64,000 nucleotides of DNA from contig NC_087071.1 of the NCBI RefSeq assembly GCF_963678635.1, positions 26,891,378-26,955,377 of the forward strand, written 5' to 3'. Below are positions 1 to 11,244 of this stretch, piece by piece (within the stretch, counting starts at the first letter, position 1; each line of letters starts with the position of its first letter). A program made the translations under genes and the position numbers. The DNA is from Symsagittifera roscoffensis (taxonomy: Eukaryota; Xenacoelomorpha; Acoela; Convolutidae). A model generated the notes under the pieces. That model worked only from the letters and a program-made list of their open reading frames with translations, was not told the DNA's origin and searched no databases.

Positions 1-2010
1 ATAATCAAACTCATGAAACATTAAGTGACTATTTTAGTTGACGGCTTAAAAAGTATCGAAACAATTATGAGGCTTTGAAGCTTCATAATTGTTTCGATAA
101 ATTTGACCAAGCCGGTTATGCCAAATTAAAACTCACACCAGAATCCACAATTAGTTTTCCAATTATGCAAATTCGTAATTCCACGGTTATGGATAACTTA
201 AGTAACTCCCTCTATTCATTCATCACTGCACAACTTTCAAAATCGTCTGTTTTCATTCATTATTGCACCTGAAACAATGCTGACAAAAAAACCGACACGA
301 ATATCGACGAAAACCAATAGGTTACTCGACGTACCGACAAACAAACCGACATACGAATCGACAGTCAAGTAAGGGAGATACAAATCGGAACGCACAAACC
401 GACGCGTACGAAACGACATACAAATAAACGACTTGCCCGATGCGAAATAAGACTCTTCGATGACCGAGAAAAATATGGATCATTAATTAGGGAATTTTTG
501 TTCGATAGAATCAGATATTGATCGAAAATTTGTAGACACAAGCATTCTTGACAAAATAGCAGGAAAAGAAATGGCAAACAAATATCGAACAGTGAAAAGA
601 CTAGTTTCCGAAATGGTCGACTGAATTACACTGGAAGTTGACGATCTTCTACGAAAAATAGCAATACCACGGCAACGCAGTCATTCGATTGCAGTAGCAG
701 CAGGAATCATGCAGATGTTATTTCTACGGGGGCATCAAGGAAACACCGTGGAACGAAAACCGGAGGAACCTGGTCAAATTGTCTTTTGAGAAACAAGGCT
801 AACCGAACACTCACTTTTTAGTAACTTAAACCATCAGAGCAGATCGGCACCGCCCTTAGAACAGGTAGGAAATTCATATAGAATCCCGAAATCAACAAAA
901 TCAGCAATCTCACAACCATTAGCTCTTCCATCGCCCTCAGAACCATCAATAAATTCAGCAACCGCATTCTTAAGTAGGCACCATCATATCCAATTTTTGA
1001 AGCATGTGATTCTTCTCAAGACTACGAGAAGCACTGGAGAAATTACAAGACTGGCACACTCCAAAGGGATCCGAAAGATTTTAGCGCCAAGTTCTGTTTT
1101 GTGTTTGATGTCATAGAATTAGCCTCCAAGGAATTATGAAAGTAGCTGAAAAAAACTCCCAGAGAATAAAACGCGGTAAAAGTGGTCGCAAAAAATGTAG
1201 ATTTACATTTTCAATCTGTTTTATGATTACTCGCTTATTTAAGAAACGGGGATCTTCGGAAGATTTCAAGTACGATTTGGCTAAGGCGACAAAAACCAAA
1301 AACTTTGACAATATTATCAACAGTATTTGATCTCGGTTTGAAATTACAGGCTTCAAAACATTCGTTCCTTTTCCCAAACATGTTCGTCGTCGAGCAACCG
1401 CCGAAGTAGTGGTTCACTTTTCAAACTTCTGTAAGCCCGAGAAATCATTTTCTTGATTTCAAAGTGACCTAGTTTTTTTGCTTCAAAGAAGTGGCATTTT
1501 TTCCACTTAAAACCACAGAGCTTCAAGGATTACGCGTGGATATCTGGGGAGACAGCTATGTGATTGGTGGTGTGGAGGTTACCAGGCTCGCGTTCAGGCA
1601 CCTCGATGTCGACATTAGTGTACAGTAGACTAGCAGCGTTTTCAGGTAAGTCAATTTAATAAGGCAAGCGTCTTCTGTGTCACAGGTAAGTCAATTTTGT
1701 TTTGGAAAAGTATCTCTCATGATTATTAGTCTCGGCATCGCTTATATGTTATATGTAGTCAGTATGGTTAACTTTAATTGCTCTATAACTAAATTAGGGA
1801 CTTTGGCTTCACGCAGTATTATCTTCCAAAACATTATTTGTCAAATGGAGCAGAGGGCAAAATATTTTTGCGTATGGACAAAAACCAGTGCGAAATTTAA
1901 GAGCAAATAGCTAATCATCGTTAAGGGAATCCACAGCTAAAGCTTAAAACACTGAAATTTCAAATTTATGAATGTAAGTACCCTTTTGATTAATTTTACC
2001 GATAAATTGA
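1..2010. other. Unidentified, no gene supported
   Basis: I see no reading frame longer than about 90 codons that resembles a known family here. Short open stretches on the plus strand (around 75-272 and 1,136-1,330) are interrupted and have no recognisable motif. The region is AT-rich and has the look of decayed repeat sequence. It is probably old transposon debris, but nothing in it proves that. Confidence 0.5.
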
Positions 2011-3500
2011 GCGTACCGTGGAAAAGACAGCAGATACGCTATGGAGCCGAACTTTGGTCTCACCGCAGCAGGCCACCAACAATCGGGTTGGTTGTACCGC
2101 TAAACAAATTCCACAAGACAGTAAGGAACAAAGTCGACCTATAGTGGCGATTCACCATTTTTGTTGCGGCTGGTTATTGCTGTCTCTAAAGAGCATTCTC
2201 GTGGCTCCCACTGTATGTGCCAAATGACACTACAGGCTGCCGCCCACTAACTTGTGAGCCAGAGACTGGTAAAAGAACTGAACTCAGTGAGCCATTTCGA
2301 AAAAGGATACCCAAGATGTCACTGGTCAGCATCGAAGACGTTCGATGCGTTTGTCCAGATTTCACCCACATGATTACTCGATGTGTGGAAACAGATCTTC
2401 ATAAAATGGCACAAAAAACCATGATATGCATCCTCACGAAAAGTTTGCCATTAAGCGCTTTGACGAAAATTTGACCAGACGTGGCGCCCAAAAGCCATTT
2501 TTTAATTTCACCACTGTCTCGAAAGGAGGATCAGACAAAGCTGGCAAAGTGGGTGCAGTCTTTATTTCTGGAATCTGTGCGCTGACTGTCATCGCTGACA
2601 AGGAAATGAAAGAGGCTAGCACAAAAATCTCTGAATGAGTATGAAAAAATGAAATTGTTGTTCGACCCAAAGAAAATACAGATACGTAGATTAAGTCTGT
2701 AAAAGCGCTACAAACCATCTAACCCAGTCTCGTCTCAAAAGTTCCTGAAAAAAACCTCGGGTGCATCACCACTCCACTAAGGATGCCAGTGAACTTTCGA
2801 GAAAAAGCTTGATTGAATGCACGCAATTACTAAGAGCAAGAGGTGATTTTAACGCTACAGAGTACAAAAAGAGGGCTGAAATTTACTGTCAAGTTTCAGT
2901 GCTTATCTCTGGAGAACAAAGATTGACTCCCCACAAACTAAACTTACTCCTAATGCCACAGCTTGTGGTAAGCAATTTTATACGAAACGCTGGGAGCATT
3001 TGTGCGAGAAATCCAACCACCATGCGAACAATGATTTTCAAAGTAGGACAATGCGAGGCGGAGGAAGACTGCAAAACCAAGACCCATTATTCCTCGAAAT
3101 GTTTTTTTTTTCATTCTGCAAGCTCAGCAAAACTGACAAGTGCACACGTAGTTTTCTAAACAAGGCGGGAGAGGTCTTGGGAGGAATCAATCCTGTCCCG
3201 TCGTTTTCACAAATATGTCAAAAAAATTTAGAAATTCCGAAAGTTGCCGTCGGTGAAAAGAGTCCATCTAGTCTGCTGCCTTCTGGTTTGCGATTTTATG
3301 TGTTGGGTACTTTTGGATGTACAGCGGCAGCAATTGCGGGAAAGAAAGCGAATCGAATCTAGCGCCACAAGCTTTGTTGGAAAATGGATCCATGATTTAG
3401 GAGGTACTGTCCTAACCAAATACAATGCTCAAACCATTCTTCGGGGACAGGACATTCCAAGACACCTAACTGCTTTCTTCTGCTGACAGATGACAAAAAT
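2011..3500 (+). pseudogene. Decayed unidentified ORF cluster
   Basis: Several consecutive plus-strand open stretches in different frames follow one another (about 2,018-2,227, 2,217-2,474, 2,426-2,638, 2,761-3,159, 3,000-3,362). They look like one coding region broken by frameshifts and stops. I do not recognise the protein. The stretches are polar, with scattered cysteines and no clear metal-binding motif. Because the window is dominated by retroelements, a degenerate transposon ORF is the simplest reading, but a broken host gene cannot be excluded. Confidence 0.3.
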
Positions 3501-3515
3501 TTGGTCAAAGGAACG

Positions 3516-3953
3516 ATGACTGTAGAGGAACGGTTGCAAAGACGAGTAGCTAAAAACGAATCAACAACTGATTTGGAATCTAGTGATACTGGGAAAAAAC
3601 CAAACAAAAGAACTAGCAAAAAACGGTCACCTGCTGCCATCCAGTGCCGTAAATTTGCGGGTAGTGATTTCAAGTTTTTATCTGAATCTTTTTAGTCTGA
3701 TTCAATTATTGGTGCGACATCATACCAGCTACATCCGGGTAATTTTTCAGCAGTTTACGTCAATGACAAGCGACCACTTTTGATGGAGCAATGTCAAACT
3801 AGTAGTGAAAGTGAGGTTTTTGCAATCGTGGGTCTAAGGAAATATAGAGCTGAAAAATCACAGCAGATTCTAAATACAGCAGGTTCTCACAACAGCACAA
3901 CCAAACAAGAGATCAATTTTGACGATTTCAGTGTTAAAGCGACGCTCAAGTAA
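3516..3953 (+). pseudogene. Unidentified ORF with one in-frame stop
   Basis: An ATG at 3,516 opens a frame that runs to TAG at 3,693-3,695. The same frame continues open to TAA at 3,951-3,953, so about 145 codons are interrupted by one stop. The N-terminal half is basic (KKPNKRTSKKR, a possible nuclear-localisation or nucleic-acid-binding stretch). The part after the stop is polar with a conserved-looking F-A-I-V-G-L-R-K-Y run. It follows the decayed ORF cluster at 2.0-3.5 kb on the same strand and could be its 3' end. The function is unknown. Confidence 0.35.
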
Positions 3954-4009
3954 GGCACGCTAGTGATATGTCCCACATATCCCGTCGGTGGCCTTTCTTG
4001 GGGCTCTTT

Positions 4010-4207
4010 TGTAGGGTCTATGACAACAAACCGACATGACTTCAAGCCGAAGAAACTTCACGCCAAAATTGAAACTTTACAAGCACCTCAAATCGCTATT
4101 TTTTCGTTGGCATCCGTTAGTAATGTCAGCCGGTTTTTGAATTATCTGGCTTGAAGTACCTAACTATACCTTTCGGCTTGAAGTCCCATCTGCTTGATGT
4201 CCGGCAC
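4010..4207. mobile_element. Small TIR element, copy a
   Basis: The left end carries the motif GACTTCAAGCCGAAG. The right end carries its inverse, CGGCTTGAAGTCCCATC, followed by TGCTTGATGTCCGGCA. A second copy with the same termini and shared internal words (GGCATCCGTTA, CAGCCGGTTTTTGAA) lies at 4,771-5,211. There is no coding capacity, so this fits a non-autonomous MITE-like element. No target-site duplication was confirmed. Confidence 0.5.
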
Positions 4208-4224
4208 CCTTTCGTAAACCTTAG

Positions 4225-4640
4225 TAACATACTTGTACTAACTTCGGGCGACAATGAGTCTGGGTGGCTCCCAGTTGAGGCACTCAATGACGGTTATTTC
4301 TCACCTCCAGAAAGGGGAGGGGGACCCGAGTAGCTGTTTTTTTTTATGATCTCTCATATAAAATAAATTTGTATTAGAGCGCGACAGTTTGTTTTCATTG
4401 ATTTCAACCTTTGTTAGCGAATTCGGCAGATTGTAAGTGAGATATCCTGCAATAACCAGCTTGAACAATGGCTAGCTAGAACAACGAATGCGAAAATTAC
4501 GAACAAACACTTAACCATTGTCTGTGGAATCCACGAACAAATTTTAAATCAGTACTCAAAAAAATTCGTGGATTTACCTTTTTAGAGTTTAAAATTTGAT
4601 TGAAAACGACCAAGTTGATTTTTAATTTTACTTTTCCAAT
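4225..4640 (+). repeat. LTR-like repeat, left copy
   Basis: This stretch is repeated in direct orientation at about 7,335-7,635. Shared blocks include GCGACAGTTTGTTTT, CAGATTGTAAGT and AATAACCAGCTTGAACAATG, plus an ATTCGTGGAT block near the end. Both copies are preceded by TTCGGGCGACA, which resembles the region just upstream of a 3' LTR. The pair flanks a gypsy integrase remnant. Since both copies have the same upstream word, the left copy may be the 3' LTR of a separate deleted copy and not the 5' LTR of this one. Confidence 0.5.
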
Positions 4641-4770
4641 ATGTATCCTAAATAGGATTCTTGGACCCATTCTGATCTTAGAACATTCTGCTTGCTGCTC
4701 TGCCTCTCATAGACCGCATAGACAATTTTTGACATATCCCAGCAAACCTTTGTAGCCGTGTCAAAACGGG

Positions 4771-5211
4771 TGTAGGACAACAGGCCGACGGGACTTCAAG
4801 CCGAAGGGACTAAAAATGAACTTTAAAAGCACCTGAAAACAGTTTTTCATCTGTAAAATGTTGTTTTTAAAAATTCAAGCAAATTCATTCCTTAAATGCG
4901 TTATTCATGACAATGCACCACTTGGGATTGGCATCCGTTAAAAACATCAGCCGGTTTTTGAAATGAATAAATTCTAAACGTGAAAAACGCCTTCAACCGT
5001 GTTTGGTTTTTGAATTTTCCTAAACATCATTTGGATAGTTAAATTTTATGAAAACGCTAAAAAGTAGTGAAGAAAGATCATGGAATTCCAAAGTTCAACA
5101 ATAATTTTTTCCTAATAATCATATCTTACAACTTTATAAGAAAACACTCGGTTTGAAGTCCCTTATTTTACGATTCGGCTTGAAGTCCCGTCGGCTTGAT
5201 GTCCGGCAGCC
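4771..5211. mobile_element. Small TIR element, copy b
   Basis: The left terminus holds CCGACGGGACTTCAAGCCGA and the right terminus the reverse complement of the same word, followed by GGCTTGATGTCCGGCAG. It is longer than copy a (about 440 against 200 bp) but shares the termini and two internal blocks. It sits between the left LTR-like repeat and the integrase remnant, so it probably inserted into the older element. Confidence 0.55.
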
Positions 5212-5975
5212 GTCAAAAACAGTCATGCTTGCGGCTTAACGCAAGCGATTGAAACTTTCAAACCAAACAATTCGATTAGTTAAATTGCATAATTAATTAA
5301 CAAAATGCCTAAGAATAAAATTTTTTTATCATGTTGTTGACTTTGGTTTAACGAAATTTTATGTATTAGCTGTTTTTGTAAGAACCGATTCCATTTTCAT
5401 TATAGGATGGATTAACAGTGACAACCTATAAGAGTTTTTCGTTTTAAGATATGGTATATTACGAATCAAATTGTGAAGGCGCTAGAATGCAAATTCGAAT
5501 TGATTCGTAGCAGCCATAGATTCAAATTTGAAGCTATTAAAATATAGTTTAATGTCAACTTTTCATAGGGATCAAACGTCGTTTCATATGCATTGCACAG
5601 TTGATCCCTATGGAAGATGACATTCAACCTTGTGGTAGATTCTAGTTGAGCTTATGGTTTTCAAAAATGTAGTCATCGCAACAATTTTCACATTCCAGCT
5701 TCACAGATCTATTTTCTATTAGATAACACGGTCAAAATAAAATTAGACTTCGCAAAATTTTACCGTTTTAAATAGAATAAAAATAGACGGACCGTCGGTT
5801 GCTGTAAATTCAAGTGTAAATACTTATATCACGTCGGGAACGAGTAAACCAAGCGATGCGATTGGTCAAATTTGAATCGACAGCGCTTTAATTTTATTTA
5901 ATAATAAAGTTATTGCTGCTATTACTTCTTGTATACCGCTAGATATTTCGCTTTTTATTTACAAAAGCATTTCAT
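5212..5975. other. AT-rich, no feature seen
   Basis: No coding frame or repeat partner was recognised here. By position it lies between the left LTR-like repeat and the gypsy integrase remnant and may be their decayed internal sequence. Confidence 0.4.
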
Positions 5976-6260
5976 TTTCGATTGAAGCCCTACTATATTT
6001 CATAATGCTGAGGGGCGTTCAGTTCGATGAAAAACGAGTCCTATACAGGCTAGTTTGGAATGAAGAATCTGATTGAATATTTCTGGTTGCCACATATTTA
6101 TAGGGAAATATATCACCACGGCAAATCTTGCAAACAATGTTCAAAAGCCGGTAAGAACCTTAAGTTGTTGTTGGGATCGTAGCATATAAGCAAATACCGG
6201 ATTTTTCCTTAACGATAAAAGATTCGTTTAGATTTCGCCGAACCTTTGGTCGCTTTCTGA
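5976..6260 (+). pseudogene. Ty3/gypsy integrase zinc-binding remnant
   Basis: Around 6,080-6,250 the plus strand reads FWLPHIYREIYHHGKSCKQC followed by SKAGKNLK and, after in-frame stops, an L-D-F-A-E-P-L segment. This matches the HHCC zinc-binding N-terminus of Ty3/gypsy integrases and the first residues of the catalytic core (the D-F-A-G-P block). The rest of the core is missing, because the frame runs into the polyprotein tail just downstream. It is a deleted, non-functional copy lying between the LTR-like repeats at 4.2 and 7.3 kb. Confidence 0.65.
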
Positions 6261-7089
6261 TGTATATTGATAATCATTTAGATCAAGGAAAGTCAATCAT
6301 ATCAGACCGCCGGGCACGGAGTTGGGTGCTACACGATGGAGCAGAGGACGGATACGAAGACGCGGTGAATGACTCCTCCTCGGACTCGGACTCAGACATT
6401 CCACTGGCAAAGAATATCCATGGAAGTCGAGCAACCCCAATCTTGTCCTCAGACTCGGACATCCCACTGGTAAAGATTTCCCATGGAAGTCGAGCAACCC
6501 CAATCCCAATCTCTAATCGGAAAGGGCCTACTCTAGCGAAATTGGCCACCGCTGTAGATAACCTTTTTTTAATGTACTAGAGAATCGTATTTTATTCCAT
6601 TTTTAGAGGTGATTATTGATTCTTCGAACCACATGGTCACTTTGGAAAATGGACATAGTTTAGCCGGAAAGAGGAAATCATCGCCTCCCCAGAAGCCACT
6701 CCTCAGAAGAAGACGACCACAAATTCGTCGACAGAAGTTATCGTCATTCCGGATTCCCCTCAAAAATCGTCTCGAGACAGCAATCTTCCTGGAACATCAT
6801 CCTTCGGATCCACTCTAGAGCCAATAGTGCTGGACAGCACCGCAGAGGAAACGCATCCTGTTGCCACCCAGCCCAGATCTATAATCAGACCACCTGCTTT
6901 CTTGTGCTGGTCACCTTCTGATTTCCTCATTCCCCTCGCGAAATTGGGTACGTTCAGGCATCGCGGAAGTCTCACACCGGGAAATTACCCATCATAGTCG
7001 CAGAGCAAGATTCCGGGAGCGAAATATCGTCGACGATAGATCAGGACGTACAACAAGCTTTAGAAGAATTTGACGCCGATTACATTTAA
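6260..7089 (+). pseudogene. Gypsy polyprotein C-terminal tail, frameshifted
   Basis: Open stretches at about 6,260-6,580 and 6,609-6,818 and the final segment ending at TAA 7,087-7,089 (Q-A-L-E-E-F-D-A-D-Y-I) look like one acidic and proline/arginine-rich tail broken by frameshifts. It holds an internal tandem duplication: a unit beginning SDSDIPLAK and ending HGSRATPI occurs twice in a row. The tail follows the integrase remnant, as expected for the end of pol. It has no catalytic motif. Confidence 0.5.
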
Positions 7090-7334
7090 AACTCATTGAA
7101 CTCATTAGAACTCTATTTTCCTATTTCTTGTTTTTACGATTTGAGTTTGTAGACTTCGTTCTAGCTAATTTAGCACTAATTAGATACCTGCAAATATGTT
7201 TTATATCGACCATCGGTCGATCATTCACTTTTTGATATTGCTTCAGATTAAGATATTCGTAATTCATTCTTAATCATATTATTCTCTCAATTTGTTAGTC
7301 GATCAATTCGAAGCGTCAATCAATTGCCTTGTAC

Positions 7335-7635
7335 CATTTTCGGGCGACACTGATTTTTTCATGATCTCACGTAATAAAACCTAAAAAAATTGAAGCAGAA
7401 CGCGACAGTTTGTTTTTATTGACTACACAAACTCTTGGCGGATTCCACAGATTGTAAGTAAGATATCCAGCAATAACCAGCTTGAACAATGGCTAGCTAG
7501 AACAAAGAATGCGGAAACCACGAACGCGGAATCTAAGATAAAATCTTAAAAATTACTTAACTCAATTCGTGGATATACCCTTTTAGATTTTAAACTTTTG
7601 ATTGAAAATGGCTGTTTTGATTTTTCAGTTTAGTT
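7335..7635 (+). repeat. LTR-like repeat, right copy
   Basis: This is the direct-repeat partner of 4,225-4,640. It begins after TTCGGGCGACAC and contains the GCGACAGTTTG, GATTGTAAGT and CCAGCTTGAACAATGGC blocks in the same order. A short stretch just outside it (about 7,640-7,710) partly repeats 7,210-7,320. It is probably the 3' LTR of the old gypsy element whose integrase lies at 6 kb. Confidence 0.5.
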
Positions 7636-7861
7636 CGATCATTCACTTTTTAATGTTAATTCATTCCTAATCCCGTCATTTTCTCAAATTCTTAGTAAAT
7701 GTATAGGATTGTTTATATTCAGGGTTTATTATTAGAAAGTTTAATTAGTAGTTTTGAGCAAGTTTAAAATATAAAATCATGAACACAAACTCACTCCTAT
7801 AAAATGTAAATTGATTCGAAAACTGATAAAAGGTTCCTCGGAATGAAAAGATTTGAAGTTT

Positions 7862-8202
7862 TTAGAATACCCAAAATCCGTAGCTGCTGTCGTCAAACAA
7901 TGCTTGCGCAACTTTGTCTTCATAGTTAAAGCGCAGTTGCTCGAAAGGTGCAATGTCTCTCCTGGCTTTTAGGATGACTATTCTTTTACATATGCTGGAA
8001 AGTACGACTTCTACTATCTTGATATTGGCCTCGTTTTTCTTCTGGGTGGCGTGGTTTGCTAAACCACCCATCAACCAATTCTATTTATGTAACAGGCACT
8101 CCTCATCGATCAATCGCCTAGGAGGACCCGCAATTTGCCCATGTGTATTCAAATAGAACTCCTGGTTGGAGACAGTACTGGTCGGCAATGATGTTGGTGA
8201 CT
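7862..8202 (-). pseudogene. SET-domain fragment, cut by gap
   Basis: Reading on the minus strand from the gap edge, one frame gives E-F-Y-L-N-T-H-G-Q-I, then a linker, then G-G-L-A-N-H-A, and after about 25 residues K-R-I-V-I-L-K-A-R-R-D-I followed by E-Q-L-R-F-N-Y-E-D. This order (NHx core, then RDIxxxEQLxFxY) is the C-terminal half of a SET lysine methyltransferase domain. One in-frame TAG (at 8,081-8,083) interrupts it, and no post-SET cysteines follow before the stop. The N-terminal part would lie in or beyond the gap. It could be a host pseudogene, an exon of a broken gene, or cargo of a transposon. The assignment rests on motif order only. Confidence 0.5.
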
Positions 8203-8402
8203 NNNNNNNNNNNNNNNNNNNNNNNNNNNNNNNNNNNNNNNNNNNNNNNNNNNNNNNNNNNNNNNNNNNNNNNNNNNNNNNNNNNNNNNNNNNNNNNNNN
8301 NNNNNNNNNNNNNNNNNNNNNNNNNNNNNNNNNNNNNNNNNNNNNNNNNNNNNNNNNNNNNNNNNNNNNNNNNNNNNNNNNNNNNNNNNNNNNNNNNNNN
8401 NN
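8203..8402. other. Assembly gap, 200 N
   Basis: Exactly 200 undetermined bases, the usual placeholder for a gap of unknown size. It separates the SET-domain fragment from the broken end of the G1 gypsy element, so the two need not be neighbours by the distance shown. Confidence 0.99.
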
Positions 8403-8502
8403 GGGTGTCCGGGTATAGGATTCCCTGATTTGTCTAACCACCTAGTAAGTGGCAGTTTGTCGTTTCCTTGTCCAGAAATGAAAACCCGTCTTTGATTTCC
8501 GA
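8403..8502 (-). pseudogene. G1 pol past the RNase H stop
   Basis: After the stop that ends the RT/RNase H frame at 8,503, the minus strand still encodes the expected pol continuation. It reads F-S-F-L-D-K-E-T in one frame and then L-P-L-T-R-W-L-D-K-S-G in another. The same segment occurs in G2 at about 45,230-45,310. There are thus one nonsense change and one frameshift within 100 bp, and the sequence then enters the gap. Confidence 0.65.
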
Positions 8503-9894
8503 TTAGTTAGCCTGCTTTTCCTCGACGCGCTCATAGAATTCTGTATTTTTACTGAGGCTATCTGCGTTCTGGTGCTTGTCACGGGTACGGTGCTCTATGA
8601 TCATGTGGTATCCATCCACGCGCACGATCCAACGACCAATATAACTTTGGTCCATGGAATAGGTTTTCAGCCAGGCAAGGGCACGATTATCCATACGTAA
8701 CTTGAAGGGAGCACTCCCCAAGTAGGCCCTGTATTTTTCCACGAAAGTGATCACCGCGAACATCTCCGACATTGGTGCGCCGTACTTCATCTCAGTATCA
8801 CTCAGGGCTTTACTCCCGTAGGCTATCGGACGGAGAACCGTTCTCCCGTTCCACTCCTGCTCCTGGTGAAGTATGCCCGATATTGCAACCACTGATGCAT
8901 CCGTGTCCAGCACGAACATCCCCTTCTCTGTTGGCATGCCGAGGACTGGTGCCTCGCAAAGTTCACGTTTGATGTTCTCAAATGAAACTTGTGCCTCATC
9001 AGTCCAAGTGAACTTTATGCCCTTGTTTCTCATCAACCGCTGCATGGGGTATATTTTGTCAGCATACCACTTGATGAACTCTCGATAATAATTAGCAAAT
9101 CCCAAAAAACTCATTAGCTGTGTATCTGTTTTAGGTTCCTTCCAGGTCAACACCGCTTCAACCACTTCAGGATCTGGTCTCACTCCATGTTTATCCACCA
9201 GGCGGCCCAGACACTTTATGGAATCTCTAAGGATTTCACGCTTAGAGGGTTTAAATTTCAGACCCGCCTGCTTCATGCAAGAAAACACCTCATCCAACCT
9301 CTCTATGTGGTCTTCGAAGGTTGGTGTTGCAATCACAACATCGTAGACATAACACATGATGAGATTCCCGTATTTCTTAGTGACGCTCGTGAGTGCCTGG
9401 GCCATCAGTCGCTGGAATGTGGCCGTCGCGTTGCACAATCCGAACAATCCCAGCTCGCACGCGAAGCCTGTTTTTTCCCGATCTTGCTTTCGGAGTGGCA
9501 CTTGCCAGAACGCAGAGCCCAAATCCAACGTCGTGAAGAACTTCGCGTCTCCCAGCTTGGATAGGCTCTTATCGATGCGGGGAATCGGGTATGCGTCCTT
9601 TATAGTCACTGCGTTCAGATAACGGAAATCACAACAAAATCTGAGTTGTCCCCCTTTCTTTTTCGCCATGACTACGCCACAAGCCCACGGGGACTTTGAC
9701 GGCTCGATCATGTCATACTCCATTAACATCTCGATTTCCTTCCTACGCGCTTCTGACTTGTAAGGGGTCATTCTCCTCGGCCCTTCCCTATGAGGTACCG
9801 AGCCCTTTTCTATCTCAATCTCATGTTCTACAAAATTACAGCAACCTATGTCGGCCTTATGTTTCGAAAAAACGTTTGCGTTCCGACTTAGCAC
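8503..9894 (-). pseudogene. pol: G1 reverse transcriptase and RNase H
   Basis: A 463-codon open frame covers the Ty3/gypsy RT and RNase H that copy the element RNA into DNA. RT landmarks in order are L-R-F-C-C-D-F-R-Y-L-N (about residue 85), T-L-D-L-G-S-A-F-W-Q-V (about 122), G-L-C-N-A-T-A-T-F-Q (about 152) and the catalytic box near 182. RNase H follows with V-L-D-T-D-A-S and N-A-D-S-L-S. Two lesions are visible. The catalytic Y-V-D-D reads Y-V-Y-D, and about seven residues before G-L-C-N (the W-K-R-M-P-F stretch seen in G2) are deleted. There is no true start, since this is the middle of a polyprotein. Enzyme activity is not expected. Confidence 0.85.
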
Positions 9895-10302
9895 CGCTCT
9901 CTGCGAATCTAGCTCCTTGTCTGATATTTTACCCTTCTAATGTTCTATCTCAGGTAGGACCGGTTTATTCGCTGCTAACTATGTTTCTGTCGGCCTCTCG
10001 GGAAAGTTGGAACAACTAGACAGCCCATCGTCTGTTTCCGACTTCGTTGAAAACAATTTCCTAGAAGATTTCAATTCATTTACTCTTTTCATTATACATT
10101 CTTGGTTCGCATGCAATGGACATTTTGTTACATCAAATTTTTCAAGTTCTCCACACTCTGAAAGTCTGTGTTCAGAGGCAAAGCATAGCCAAGTTTCTTT
10201 CCCCTCTGTATTGTCACTGTTGTTGCTTCTGTGTTCAACAACACACTCACACACAGTCCGCTCTGAGTGAGTGAGAAGCTTCTTCCTAAAATAGCCGAGC
10301 TT
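9895..10302 (-). pseudogene. G1 protease-RT linker
   Basis: Frameshifted pieces on the minus strand (about 10,334-10,128 and 10,254-9,979) match the G2 segment at 43,409-43,849 in content and order. Both have a V-C-Q/V-C-E-C-V-V-E-H-like start, a segment with C-P/C-L-Y-H-A-N and D-D-G-L-S-S-C-S-N-F. It is the spacer between protease and RT in this family. No function is recognised. Confidence 0.6.
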
Positions 10303-11208
10303 TTACTGTTTGGAGTTGATTTGGTACCAGACACACCTGTCTGTCATTGCTTGGTTTGGTTTTAATCTAACTTTTCGATCCAGAAAAATCGGCACCTTGG
10401 CCTGGTTAATTAAGATCTTATTAAGGGGTTTCTTTTCATACTTTCTCTCAGGATCCTTGATCCTAATCAACCCGTCATTGAGATCGATCGTGACATCAAA
10501 GTTGCGTACGAAGTCCCTTCCTAAGATGAACTGATCGGATTCGTCCAAATTCTCCACTACTAGGAAGCTTATTCAAAGATGTCTTCCTCCGAGCTGCAGT
10601 GAAATGATCGGGGTTCGTCCAGTCACATAGATCGCTCCCTGATTGGCAGCTGCCAACCTGATGTTTGTCGGTATGAGATCCGACCTCTCGAAACCCATGT
10701 CGGTCCAAGTTTTGACTGGCATGACACTAACCACTGCTCCCGTGTCTAGCAGTCCCTTTACTGAAAGTTGTCTGCCTTGCACTTCCAGCACAAGTGCGGC
10801 CAGATCGGCCTCACAACCTATGTGCACCGCATCTTGTTCGAGCATGGCGTTGTGTCCGATTCGTCTAACCTTCAGCTCCTCTTGACCAATGTATATCCGG
10901 CCAATCTGATCGTTCGCATCAGTTACGTGAGCTTTTGTGTAGATATTGATGCCATCCACATTCATTAGAATCGGGTATGGGCCATGGACATCGATGTAAT
11001 GTCCATCCACTTTCATCAGCCTCGGACCTCCTGTTGTGAGCAGCGCTCGCACTGCCCTGGAGTCCAGTTTGGGATCTTTCTCCTTCAGGTAGTCTGCATA
11101 AATGTCCAGGTAGACTAGTGTATTCTCGGATGGTTCACTCAAGTTCTTGACCACCTGGTGCCCTGCGACTGAGATAATGGACATTATTTTCGTTCCCTCC
11201 TTCTTCAT
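10303..11208 (-). pseudogene. G1 aspartic protease, frameshifted
   Basis: The retropepsin that would cleave the element polyprotein. In the stretch 11,208-10,573 the active site reads G-L-L-D-T-G-A-V-V-S-V-M-P, the D-T-G-A triad of retroviral-type proteases. A frameshift near 10,565 leads into 10,557-10,303, which carries the second conserved block F-I-L-G-R-D-F-V-R-N-F-D-V-T-I-D-L. The same second block survives in G2 at about 43,130. Protease lies between gag and RT, the usual Ty3/gypsy order. Confidence 0.8.
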
Positions 11209-11244
11209 GCCGAACGTTCTCCCAGATATAACGTTCAGTTTTAG

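Noticed and set aside
8118-8495. Frames running through the 200-N gap
   Set aside because: Undetermined bases cannot support a reading frame.
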